Shown here one piece after another: positions 22,318-30,471 of a stretch of DNA of 32,477 nt. This stretch comes from CAIZGX01 sp044371535 (GTDB lineage Bacteria > Bacteroidota > Bacteroidia > Flavobacteriales_D > Sanyastnellaceae), in the NCBI GenBank assembly GCA_044371535.1, contig JBILTL010000011.1, forward strand, positions 1-32,477, in the 5' to 3' direction. Positions within the stretch are counted from its first letter, which is position 1, and each line of letters opens with the position of its first letter. Made by a program: the position numbers and the translations under genes. The notes under the pieces were generated by a model. It was not told where the DNA came from and did no database searches. It saw only the letters and a program-made list of their open reading frames with translations.

Positions 22318-25293
22318 ATGCGTAAGATACTTTTAGGCCTTTCGTTGTTTTTATCTTTTTCTGTTTTCGGACAAAACGATATTGAAAGAAATTTCGATCC
22401 GTTGGAAGTAAGACTCTATCATTCTGAAGAGGCCTACCATGCCGACAAACAAATGACACTATCGAATTCTTCTGTTTGGAAGTCATTTCAATTGGCACAT
22501 CCTAAATGGACATCGCATTTCTCTGAGAGAACAGGAATGCCGACAAAGGCATTCGGAAATCCAATTGATGTTGTGGGTTCAAACGACACCGAAAGAGCTA
22601 TTTCATTTCTGAATGAAATGAATCAGTCCTTTTCTGCAGGAACAATTCAACTTTCTGCAAGACCGGAAATAAAGACTGAAAAGTTCACCCATGTTGTTTT
22701 CGATCAAACTTTCAATGGAATGAAAGTTCTATTTAGTAAGGCATCTGTAAAGTTGGTGAATGGCAAGGTTGTTCAATTTGCATTCGGTGTTCATCCGAAT
22801 ATTCAGTTGGAAGATAAGCCTGCTATTGGAGAACAACATGCGCGTTTGGCTGCTCAACAAGGAATCACGACAACGATTGAATCCATTCAATCCACAGCTG
22901 AGGTATTCATTTTGCCAGTTCCAACTTCAACATCTTTCGAGTATCATAAAGTTTATTCAGTTACTGTTTCAACGCGTAACGCTCAGAATGTTCCTCAGCG
23001 TTACCTAACTTATGTAGATGCCATCTCTGGTAAAATTTTAATGCGTAAGAATTTGGTTTCGCATGCAGAAGGTGGTCCCAAGAAATCTGGTTCAGAGGAA
23101 TTGGTTGTTGATGTGCAAGTGAATGGAGGTGTTTATATGACCAACCCTTATGGAGTTGTTACCAATGAAGGTTTAAACAATATTTACGTAACAGTTTCAG
23201 GAACAGATTATGGAACCGATATAAATGGTTCAGGAACCTTTCCCCTTAACGCAGGAGCAAATGCTGTTGTGAGATTGGAAGGTCCATGGAGCACCGTTAA
23301 CACGAACGGTATTGTTCCACAAAAGAATGTTACTCTTCAAGCAGGGTTGAATACAATTGACATGTCAACAGCTGCAAATGTTCGCGAACTTTCAGCTTAC
23401 AAGAGTGTAAACCGAATTCATGACCATTGCAAATTCTGGATGCCAAACTTTACTGGAATGGATTTTCAATTACCGACGAATATTGATTTGACCTCTGGTG
23501 ATTGCAATGCGTTCTATGATGGAAGTTCAATTAACTTTTACGCGATTGGAAATGGATGTAATGCAACAAGCTTATTGGCGGATGTTGTTTTTCATGAATA
23601 TGGTCACGGAATTAACGATAACTATTATCAAAGTTTAGGCTCATTCTTTTTTAATGGAGCAATAGGAGAGGGCTACGCAGATTATTGGGGAATTTCTTTA
23701 ATTGATAATCCTGTTGTTGGTATTGGTTTTTATACTGATAACCAAGATGGAATAAGAAGATATGATACTGAACGTAAAGTATATCCGCAAGATTTAGTAG
23801 GCGAGGTGCATGCTGACGGTGAAATAATTATGGGAGCTTGGTACGATACGCACTTATTGATGGGTGGAGATTGGAACGCAACAATGCCATTGTTCGTTGA
23901 AGCTTATGCTGGTTTGCAAGCAGAAACAGCTGATGGAAACGAGGGAGAAGCCTTTACAGATATTTTGTTAGATGTTTTATTGGCTGATGATAACGATGGA
24001 GACATAACAAATGGAACTCCAAATGGAAATGCAATTGTTCAAGGATTCTATTTACATGGTATAACGCTTATTTCTCCAGCAGTTATAAATCATACGCCTC
24101 AAGCTTTCGCAAGCCCTATCGTGCCGATTACACTTAGCGCAGATTTAGATTTGTTTTTTCCCTACACGCAATACTTATCTGATGTGAATTGTCACTACCA
24201 AGTGAATAATGATCCTTGGCAAGTTTCAGCTATGTCGGATGCATCGGGATCTTTTGAAACCACCTTTGATGGTTTTAATCCAGGAACAATTTTGAAATAC
24301 TATTTTACTGCTAACGATGTAAACGGTTCTGTTGGAACGGTTAATCCCGTAGGTGCTCATCAACCATTATTTCCAACCCTTCCTCATATTATGCTGATAG
24401 GTGTGAACGAAGTAGGACGTCACGATTGTGATAACAACGAAGACTGGGGTTCATGGCAGACAGGTGTTGCCGGAGATAACGCCACTACCGGTATTTGGTT
24501 ATTAGAAATTCCAATTCCAAGCGCTACAGTTGATGTTGCTCCAGGTACCATTGTTCAAACAGGCGATCAAGTTACTCCCGCAGGCGAATATTGTTTTTTC
24601 ACCGGTAATGGAACAATCGGCGGGGGCATTGGTGAAAACGATGTTGATGCTGGAAAAACAACTCTTCAAACAACGACCATTGATTTGTCAAGCTTCACAA
24701 ACCCAATTATCAGCTATTTCAGATGGTACACTAACAGCCCTCCTGGAGGTGCAAATCCAGGTGCAGATTACTGGCAAGTTCGAATGAGTAACGATAATGG
24801 AGCTACCTGGACTTATGTTGAAAATACAAAAACCAGCGACATGCAATGGAGACGGAACGCTTTCCATGTTAGCGACTTCATGACTCCAACAGCACAAATG
24901 AAACTTCAGTTCATCGCAAGCGATAGTCTTCGTCCAACCGTGAATTTGAATGGAGGATCTTTAGTGGAAGGCGCATTGGACGACTTCATTGTTTATGAAG
25001 ATGCTATCATTGGCGTTGAAGAGACTTCAGTAAAAGTGTTCAATGCTGTTGCATTTCCAAATCCAACAACAACTTCAACCAATATTCAATTCCAACTTTC
25101 AAAACCTGAATCAATTGAGGTGTTGGTATTAGATGCTGTTGGAAGAACAGTTTACGCGATTCCTATACATGAATATGGAACCCAAGTGCAAAACATTTCT
25201 ATTCCATCAGAGAAATGGGCGAAAGGAACCTATCAAGTTGCTCTTCGTCAAAACAGAAAGAATATTCAAACCATTCAAATTGTAAAAAATTGA
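22318..25293 (+). CDS. Secreted gluzincin metallopeptidase (M36-like) with T9SS sorting domain
   Basis: 991 residues. Signal peptide at 1-19 (ends SVFGQ). Residues about 90-210 look like FTP/PepSY-type propeptide domains (FNGMKVLFSKASVKLVNGKV). The catalytic domain has HEYGHG (His426, Glu427, His430) and downstream GEGYADYWG (third ligand Glu451), as in fungalysin-type M36 peptidases. Then comes a beta-rich region (about 600-890). The last about 85 residues, starting AFPNPTTTSTNIQF, with VLVLDAVGRTVY and ending KGTYQVAL...IVKN, form a type A T9SS C-terminal sorting domain. So the enzyme crosses the outer membrane by type IX secretion and is likely surface-attached. It overlaps the next gene by 4 bp (TTGA). 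Confidence 0.9.
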   Translation: MRKILLGLSLFLSFSVFGQNDIERNFDPLEVRLYHSEEAYHADKQMTLSNSSVWKSFQLAHPKWTSHFSERTGMPTKAFGNPIDVVGSNDTERAISFLNEMNQSFSAGTIQLSARPEIKTEKFTHVVFDQTFNGMKVLFSKASVKLVNGKVVQFAFGVHPNIQLEDKPAIGEQHARLAAQQGITTTIESIQSTAEVFILPVPTSTSFEYHKVYSVTVSTRNAQNVPQRYLTYVDAISGKILMRKNLVSHAEGGPKKSGSEELVVDVQVNGGVYMTNPYGVVTNEGLNNIYVTVSGTDYGTDINGSGTFPLNAGANAVVRLEGPWSTVNTNGIVPQKNVTLQAGLNTIDMSTAANVRELSAYKSVNRIHDHCKFWMPNFTGMDFQLPTNIDLTSGDCNAFYDGSSINFYAIGNGCNATSLLADVVFHEYGHGINDNYYQSLGSFFFNGAIGEGYADYWGISLIDNPVVGIGFYTDNQDGIRRYDTERKVYPQDLVGEVHADGEIIMGAWYDTHLLMGGDWNATMPLFVEAYAGLQAETADGNEGEAFTDILLDVLLADDNDGDITNGTPNGNAIVQGFYLHGITLISPAVINHTPQAFASPIVPITLSADLDLFFPYTQYLSDVNCHYQVNNDPWQVSAMSDASGSFETTFDGFNPGTILKYYFTANDVNGSVGTVNPVGAHQPLFPTLPHIMLIGVNEVGRHDCDNNEDWGSWQTGVAGDNATTGIWLLEIPIPSATVDVAPGTIVQTGDQVTPAGEYCFFTGNGTIGGGIGENDVDAGKTTLQTTTIDLSSFTNPIISYFRWYTNSPPGGANPGADYWQVRMSNDNGATWTYVENTKTSDMQWRRNAFHVSDFMTPTAQMKLQFIASDSLRPTVNLNGGSLVEGALDDFIVYEDAIIGVEETSVKVFNAVAFPNPTTTSTNIQFQLSKPESIEVLVLDAVGRTVYAIPIHEYGTQVQNISIPSEKWAKGTYQVALRQNRKNIQTIQIVKN

Positions 25294-25805
25294 ACCTTCG
25301 AATAACAGTTGTTTTAATATTCACAATAATCGCTGCACTTCGCAGCGATTATTGTTTCTCTCAGAATTCGTCTCTTCAAGAATGGAAAGGTACCTATGAA
25401 GGAACCATGCAAGTTTATAACAGAGGAAAACTACAAGCTGAATTGCCGGTAGATTTGGTCATTGTAGAGATTCCCAATAGTAATAGGTTAACCTGGAGAA
25501 TGACTTATTATGAACCTTTCGGAATCTTGGTGAAAGATTATCAAATGGTTCTTCCAATGGATCAATCGAATCAATATCTTCTCGATGAAATGGATGGTAC
25601 CACGCTAGATTGTTTTCTTTACGGTAATTCGATTTCTTCTTGTTTTACTGTTGAAGGATTGATGATATGCGATACTTACATCAAGCAAGGAGACAACATT
25701 TATATGGAATTGTTTGGTGGCATGCAACAAGATGAGACAGCACCTGAAATAAAAAGCTTAGATATACAGTTTTTGCAGACTGTAAATTTCCGGAAGATGA
25801 AGTGA
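25290..25805 (+). CDS. Small exported beta-rich protein
   Basis: 171 residues, no family recognised. No ATG suits the N-terminus; the TTG at 25290 overlaps the upstream TGA (TTGA) and yields MNLRITVVLIFTIIAALRSDYCFSQ, an acceptable signal peptide. A longer frame from 25215 would lie inside the T9SS domain of the previous gene. The mature part (EWKGTYEGTMQVYNRGKLQAEL...) is mostly beta strands and looks lipocalin-like, but that is a guess. A perfect 14-bp hairpin lies within the signal-peptide codons. It meets the convergent acyltransferase with no gap. Confidence 0.7.
   Translation: MNLRITVVLIFTIIAALRSDYCFSQNSSLQEWKGTYEGTMQVYNRGKLQAELPVDLVIVEIPNSNRLTWRMTYYEPFGILVKDYQMVLPMDQSNQYLLDEMDGTTLDCFLYGNSISSCFTVEGLMICDTYIKQGDNIYMELFGGMQQDETAPEIKSLDIQFLQTVNFRKMK
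25323..25355 (+). terminator. Perfect 14-bp hairpin, terminator-like, inside the next gene's signal peptide
   Basis: Arms ACAATAATCGCTGC (25323-25336) and GCAGCGATTATTGT (25342-25355) around ACTTC, followed by TTCTCTC with only a weak T tract. It lies 30 bp past the M36-like peptidase stop, where a terminator is expected, but within the coding sequence of the exported protein. It could be terminator, attenuator or mRNA 3' protector. Confidence 0.5.
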
Positions 25806-26372
25806 TTACTTAGAAAGCTTTTTAATGAACACGGCAGGATTACCTGCCCAAACTTCTCTTTCGGGAATATTCGTACGAACGACACTTCCGGCGCCAATAA
25901 CGGCAAAATCTCCGATTGTAACTCCTTTCATGATGATACTCTCTGCACCCACAAATACATATTCACCTATGTGAATAGGGGAGGTCTTCGCGTTTGAATC
26001 GATATCTATTTTTCGCTGTTCGATAGAAGTAGGATGGAAATCAGTATCCCAAATCTTACAATTTCCTCCAATGATTGTGTGATTACCAATTGAAATTTCT
26101 TCGCGACAGCATATTGTTGAATTGGAAAATCCAACATCTTCACCTATTGTAAGTTTTGCATTTTTTCCAATCATAATTGAAGAGGAAGAACCACATCCAA
26201 TAATATTCGCGAATCGGTGTGAATTAACTAAGAAGTCTTTGCCTAGCTTGAATTGTCCTTTATTCGAAACAAATAGGAATCCATAGCAATGCACCTTCCA
26301 AAAGGCAACCCCTTGAAGCGTAAGCCATATTGCATTTATTGGCCAATAGATTATGTACAGTATGGTTTTCAA
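25806..26372 (-). CDS. Hexapeptide-repeat (LbH) acyltransferase
   Basis: 188 residues. Left-handed beta-helix acetyltransferase of the WcaF/maltose-acetyltransferase type. Imperfect hexapeptides fill about residues 45-170, with the active-site-like WDTDFHPTS and the closing GAGSVV...EREVWAGNPAVFIKKL. It likely O-acetylates a sugar of a surface polysaccharide. The start has to be TTG at 26372, directly after the fcl stop (TAATTG); no other start codon precedes the conserved part. Order fcl then acyltransferase recalls the colanic acid clusters. Confidence 0.85.
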   Translation of the reverse strand: MKTILYIIYWPINAIWLTLQGVAFWKVHCYGFLFVSNKGQFKLGKDFLVNSHRFANIIGCGSSSSIMIGKNAKLTIGEDVGFSNSTICCREEISIGNHTIIGGNCKIWDTDFHPTSIEQRKIDIDSNAKTSPIHIGEYVFVGAESIIMKGVTIGDFAVIGAGSVVRTNIPEREVWAGNPAVFIKKLSK

Positions 26373-27431
26373 TTAATGTTTGGCAATTGTTGAATTTTCA
26401 AGATACCATTTATACACGCGCTCAATTCCCTCACGGAGAGACACGGCATGCTTAAATCCTAATGAATGAAGTTTGGAAACATCGGTCAATTTGCGCATCG
26501 TCCCATCGGGCTTTGAAGAATCGAAATGAAACGCTCCCTTATAGCCAACAATCTCGGCAATTAATACTGCTAGATCTGCAATTGAAATCTCTTCTCCTGT
26601 TCCGATGTTAATATGGGTATTTCGAATCTCATCTGAATGGATAAGGTCTGAAAAATTTACGCTTTGCATGATATGAATGCAGGCGTTCGCCATGTCTTCT
26701 GACCACATAAATTCACGCATTGGTTTTCCTGACCCCCAAATATTTACGCTGCCTTTGTTTACACCAATTGAATTTAAATAAATTAAAGATTCAGAATTAT
26801 TAAAAATATTTAAATCACTATTGATTGATTCAAAGTCATCGTCTTGAAGGCATTTGGCCAAGTGTATTTTTCTCAATAAAGCAGGAAGAACGTGAGATTT
26901 CTCGAAATTGAAATTGTCACCCGGACCGTACAAATTAGTAGGCATGACAGATATAAAATTCGTTCCGTATTGAATGTTATATGATTCACACAATTTAATT
27001 CCTGCGATTTTTGCAATCGCGTAAGGCTCATTTGTAAACTCTAACTTGCTGGTAAGGAGTGAGGACTCTTTTAGAGGTTGGGGAGCATTTTTAGGATAAA
27101 TGCATGTGCTACCTAAAAAGAGTAGTTTTTTTACTCCTGACTTATGAGCGCTTGATATAATATTGTTCTGAATGGAAAGATTTTCAATCAGGAAATCAGC
27201 ACGATAAGTGTTGTTCGCGACAATACCTCCAACTTTAGCGGCGGCAAGAAAAACGTATTCGGGTTTCTCTGTTAAGAAGAAATGCTCTACAGCTAATGAA
27301 TTCAACAAATCCAACTCAGATCTAGACCGAAGCAATGAGTTGGAATATCCAGCGGCAGTTAACCCTTTAACAATTGCCCTTCCAACCAAACCGTTGTGAC
27401 CCGCAACAAAAATCTTAGAGTTGTAATTCAT
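26373..27431 (-). CDS. fcl: GDP-L-fucose synthase
   Basis: 352 residues. It converts GDP-4-keto-6-deoxymannose to GDP-L-fucose with NADPH, in the cytoplasm. Extended SDR features: GHNGLVG (residues 11-17) for NADP and the catalytic EPYAIAK (Tyr near 137). PTNLYGPGDNF and PMREFMWSEDMA are family blocks. It is about 35 residues longer than E. coli Fcl because of an insert near residues 190-227, which I recall in other Bacteroidota Fcl proteins. It runs with the acyltransferase gene at zero spacing. gmd is not in this window. Confidence 0.93.
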   Translation of the reverse strand: MNYNSKIFVAGHNGLVGRAIVKGLTAAGYSNSLLRSRSELDLLNSLAVEHFFLTEKPEYVFLAAAKVGGIVANNTYRADFLIENLSIQNNIISSAHKSGVKKLLFLGSTCIYPKNAPQPLKESSLLTSKLEFTNEPYAIAKIAGIKLCESYNIQYGTNFISVMPTNLYGPGDNFNFEKSHVLPALLRKIHLAKCLQDDDFESINSDLNIFNNSESLIYLNSIGVNKGSVNIWGSGKPMREFMWSEDMANACIHIMQSVNFSDLIHSDEIRNTHINIGTGEEISIADLAVLIAEIVGYKGAFHFDSSKPDGTMRKLTDVSKLHSLGFKHAVSLREGIERVYKWYLENSTIAKH

Positions 27432-27450
27432 TTCTAAAAAAATAGTGAGC

Positions 27451-27458
27451 CAAATTTA
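27451..27458 (-). promoter_or_regulatory. -7 element TAAATTTG of fcl
   Basis: Exact TAnnTTTG match on the minus strand, 19 nt upstream of the fcl ATG. The opposite direction, toward 27554, shows no equally good match. Confidence 0.5.
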
Positions 27459-27553
27459 ACGATTAATTGTTGGAAACATTACACTTAATAATCAATTGTA
27501 GTAGCGATTACAGAAGTTTTTTCTTATTTTTTTGAATATACTAACTCGCTAAG

Positions 27554-29257
27554 ATGAAAACATTTTTTACATTTCTCTTTTTATCTATTTCTTTAGTTTC
27601 TTTTTCTCAAAGAAACACGAAGAAATTGGAATCTTCATTTGACTTTGGTTTTGGATATCATTTTGGTCTTCGTCAGATTCAAGAGGGATACAATGTTAAC
27701 TCTTTGACTGCCTCTAATTTAACTTTCGGTTGGACGAATTATTTTACCAATAACAAGTTTGGAGGAAGATTAGAGTTGTCTTACGATAAGATGTTGAACA
27801 ACTCACTTTCAAATCCTTTCCAAACCAATTATTTCAGAACAACGTACTACTTAAACTCAAGTTTAAAAAACTTAGTAGGTTGGGGAGGTTCGAGACAGAT
27901 GGTCGATAAGAGAAATTTTTGGCAGGCTTTCGATATAGATTTGGCTATGGGTATTGGTTACTCGGCCATGACCAGAAAGACTTTTCCTGTTGATGAAACG
28001 GTGTATTTAAAAAAGGCTGATGACATGTTGAACATTAGTTTCCGCATTGCACCGAGTATTGAAATTGGTGACAATGTCAAGTTATTTGCATCATACACCC
28101 GCATCAACCAATCCGCTCAATCAACTAGTTTTGATTTCTCGAATCCGATTAACAATACAGCATTCAAGGGTGCTTTTAGAACTTTAAATGTTGGTATTCG
28201 TTACACTCCTAAATCTGACCGCACATACAATCGAGCATTAAGAGATGCTCACAAGAAATGGCACTTCTTCACTTCTTTTGATGCTTCATTTGGTACTCAT
28301 TTCGCAGGTAATACGGAAGTGGAATCTCAGAAATTCAATGCTGCATCGATTAGTCATTTAAATTTTGGAGCAAACCATAAGTATCCAAATTCAAAACTTT
28401 ACGGTAGATTCGATATAGGGTTTGATGCCTTTCAAAACCTGAAAGACGAAACACCTTTCAAAACGAAATATTTGCGCACTACATACCAAGTTATCGCAGA
28501 TATGCGCACTCTTCGTGATAAAAACAACGAAGCCAACAAGTTGGATTTAGCCTTTGGACTTGGTTTAGGATTTGCAACTATGTTCAATTCGGAAAGCTCA
28601 ACAACAATGAGAGATGCTTTCTTAAATGGCGACGATATGTATACTTTGGTATTTAGCGTGAATCCATCTTACCGTATCTCAAAATATGTGTCATTAATGG
28701 CGAATGCGACTTTAAATAGCCACTCTCTTCAGTGTTGCAGTTGGAATCTTCAAAACGGGCAAAGCAATTCGGCTTTCAACGGGAGATTTATGAACTTGAG
28801 TTTAGGTGTTAGATATAGAATGGCGGATCGCAGATCTAATTATACATCTGTTATCACGGGCAGAATTCCAAAGGCTTGGTCTGTTGACGCAGCAATTGGA
28901 GGTCATTTCCTAGGGGCTCCGGTTTCAAACAATTATACTTTGAGTGCTAATCCAACCAAACATGTTGCAGTTGGCGTTAACCATCCATTTATTAACCCTG
29001 TTTACTTTGGTCGTTTTGAATTTGCATTCGACAACTTATCTGGTAATAAATCATCACTTGATTTTTCTTCAAAGTATTTCAGAGCGAATTACTATTTGAT
29101 GACATCTATTCAAAATCAATTGTGTAAATCTGAGGAATCTCCAAGAGTTCCAAATATATTCGATGTTCAATTCGGTTTAGGAGTTGGAGCAAGCTCGTTT
29201 AAAAATAATAACAGCACGATTAATTTATCTCCAAAGGGGACGATATGCTTAACCTAG
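27554..29257 (+). CDS. Triplicated barrel/OmpA-family outer membrane protein, N-terminal part (frameshifted)
   Basis: 567 codons before an early TAG at 29255. Signal peptide 1-19 (ends SFSQ). It contains two and a half copies of a roughly 190-residue repeat: R1 about 27-222, R2 about 234-425, R3 from about 440. Each has a GRF/GRLE-type strand, an FRTTYY/LRTTYQ/FRANYY block, a DLAMGIGY/DLAFGLGL/DVQFGLGV block and a DDM block. R3 breaks at LSPKG, where the correct continuation DDMLNLAAK is in the -1 frame. The full protein would be about 803 residues ending in OmpA. Alternatives: real pseudogene, sequence error in the G run, or programmed frameshift. Beta-barrel nature is inferred from signal peptide, aromatic-rich strands and OmpA partner. 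Confidence 0.8.
   Translation: MKTFFTFLFLSISLVSFSQRNTKKLESSFDFGFGYHFGLRQIQEGYNVNSLTASNLTFGWTNYFTNNKFGGRLELSYDKMLNNSLSNPFQTNYFRTTYYLNSSLKNLVGWGGSRQMVDKRNFWQAFDIDLAMGIGYSAMTRKTFPVDETVYLKKADDMLNISFRIAPSIEIGDNVKLFASYTRINQSAQSTSFDFSNPINNTAFKGAFRTLNVGIRYTPKSDRTYNRALRDAHKKWHFFTSFDASFGTHFAGNTEVESQKFNAASISHLNFGANHKYPNSKLYGRFDIGFDAFQNLKDETPFKTKYLRTTYQVIADMRTLRDKNNEANKLDLAFGLGLGFATMFNSESSTTMRDAFLNGDDMYTLVFSVNPSYRISKYVSLMANATLNSHSLQCCSWNLQNGQSNSAFNGRFMNLSLGVRYRMADRRSNYTSVITGRIPKAWSVDAAIGGHFLGAPVSNNYTLSANPTKHVAVGVNHPFINPVYFGRFEFAFDNLSGNKSSLDFSSKYFRANYYLMTSIQNQLCKSEESPRVPNIFDVQFGLGVGASSFKNNNSTINLSPKGTICLT
29233..29239 (+). other. AAAGGGG heptamer at the frame change
   Basis: In the upstream frame this reads A AAG GGG, the X XXY YYZ form. 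A -1 slip here joins PKG to DDMLNL, exactly the repeat motif seen in the other copies. A lost G in the G run would look the same. No strong hairpin follows and no Shine-Dalgarno-like stretch precedes it. Confidence 0.5.
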
Positions 29258-29964
29258 CAGCGAAAGTTGTGCCTACCTACAAGATTTCTGAAAAGGTTTC
29301 TGTTTTTGCTGCATATACTTTTGTTTCACATTCTTTGCAGTCTGCTACATATGATATGACTGAAGGTGTAACTAAAACTATGTTTAATGGACACTTAATG
29401 AATTTTGCTGCTGGAGTTTCAGTTACCTTAAAAACTACGAAACCAAGACTGTTCGTAGATGTAACTCCGATCGACACAACTTCAAAAGTGGTGGTTGTTC
29501 AGCCTGATCCAATTGTAGATTCTATTCCTGATACTTTGAACGTTGTTAATCCGATCGTAACTCCAGATCCTATAGTTACACCAGATCCAACTCCAATTGT
29601 TACGGTTCCTACTCGCATTTATGAAGGAACTATATCTGATTATCCTGTTAATATGTCTGACCTTCCAGTTTCTCAAAAGGAACTACTGAAGAGTATAGCT
29701 GAAAGGTTGAACTCAAGTGATCAACTCACTTTGGTTTTATCTGGACATGCCGATAAAACAGGATCTGAAGGTTACAATTTATCTCTTTCGCGGAAACGTG
29801 CTGCAAATACCAAGGCATACTTGATTGGACAAGGTGTTAGTCCTGAAAAGATAAAGATTGAATATTACGGTAGCTCAAGGCCAATTGCTTCTAACGAAAC
29901 ATTAGAAGGACGAATGAAGAATAGAAGGGTAGACATTGATATAGTGGATACTCCTAAAAAATAA
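29245..29964 (+). CDS. Triplicated barrel/OmpA-family protein, C-terminal part (OmpA domain)
   Basis: 239 codons in the -1 frame relative to the upstream part, probably not translated on its own. It starts with the second half of the third barrel repeat (KVVPTYKISEKVSVFAAYTF), then a Pro/Asp-rich linker (about residues 75-125, PDPIVTPDPIVTPDPT), then an OmpA/MotB peptidoglycan-binding domain with LSGHADKTGSEGYNLSLSRK, YYGSSRP and NRRVDI. The ATG at 29245 is inside the conserved DDM block, so it is not a natural start, and there is no signal peptide. In the intact protein the OmpA domain would tie an outer membrane barrel to the cell wall. A strong terminator follows at 29985. Confidence 0.8.
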   Translation: MLNLAAKVVPTYKISEKVSVFAAYTFVSHSLQSATYDMTEGVTKTMFNGHLMNFAAGVSVTLKTTKPRLFVDVTPIDTTSKVVVVQPDPIVDSIPDTLNVVNPIVTPDPIVTPDPTPIVTVPTRIYEGTISDYPVNMSDLPVSQKELLKSIAERLNSSDQLTLVLSGHADKTGSEGYNLSLSRKRAANTKAYLIGQGVSPEKIKIEYYGSSRPIASNETLEGRMKNRRVDIDIVDTPKK

Positions 29965-29984
29965 AACTGAACTATCAGAAAACT

Positions 29985-30012
29985 AAAAAAGCGGCTAAGG
30001 CCGCTTTTTTTT
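29985..30012. terminator. Bidirectional terminator between OmpA-family gene and apaG
   Basis: Stem GCGGC/GCCGC with TAAG loop, extended by A6 on the left and T runs on the right, so the A/T flanks also pair. It works for the plus-strand OmpA-family gene and the minus-strand apaG gene, which converge here. Confidence 0.9.
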
Positions 30013-30032
30013 ATTATTAAGATTAAAAAAAA

Positions 30033-30419
30033 TTAGTTCTTCATAAAGTCAGCTTCTAAACTAAACTCAGGAACCTGCACTTTAAATAGGGAAGAGGCTC
30101 CCTTCATTTGCATTGAATAGAATCCCTTCATTAATCCAAAAGGAGATTGTAAGTCACAGGCAGATGTGTAAGAGAAGATCTCTCCAGGTGCTATAACAGG
30201 CTGCTCTCCTACAACTCCCGGACCTTCAATTTCGCGCTTTAATCCATTCGAGTCTGTGATAAACCAATGTCTGCGTAGTAATTGAACAGGGAAGTCATTT
30301 TGATTCTCTATTGAGATACGGTATGAAAAGACGAAGCTGCCTTGTGGGGCAGCTGACATTCTTTCTTCAAACAAAGAAAAAACTGAAATTTTTACGCCTT
30401 CTGTTACAGCAACTACCAT
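30033..30419 (-). CDS. apaG: ApaG (DUF525) protein
   Basis: 128 residues, the family length. A single fibronectin-III-like domain with SYRISIENQNDFPVQLLRRHW, GPGVVGEQPVIAPGE and FSYTSACDL, the ApaG signature. E. coli ApaG was linked to Co/Mg resistance, but the biochemical role is not settled. The ATG at 30419 is only 5 nt downstream of a -7 element, so the message may be nearly leaderless. It lies 52 bp after typA. Confidence 0.93.
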   Translation of the reverse strand: MVVAVTEGVKISVFSLFEERMSAAPQGSFVFSYRISIENQNDFPVQLLRRHWFITDSNGLKREIEGPGVVGEQPVIAPGEIFSYTSACDLQSPFGLMKGFYSMQMKGASSLFKVQVPEFSLEADFMKN

Positions 30420-30424
30420 AACAG

Positions 30425-30432
30425 CAAATATA
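30425..30432 (-). promoter_or_regulatory. -7 element TATATTTG of apaG with adjacent inverted repeat
   Basis: Exact TAnnTTTG match on the minus strand, 5 nt before the ATG. Directly upstream, 30433-30460 is an imperfect palindrome whose core is AACAATC-A-GATTGTT (30440-30454), in the usual operator position. It might instead weakly terminate typA. Confidence 0.5.
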
Positions 30433-30471
30433 GTTAATAAACAATCAGATTGTTAATAACCTCAAGATTTT

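Noticed and set aside
29233..29300. Programmed frameshift as the settled explanation
   Set aside because: No downstream stem-loop or pseudoknot and no upstream Shine-Dalgarno-like stimulator is visible, so a one-base indel or sequence error remains at least as likely.
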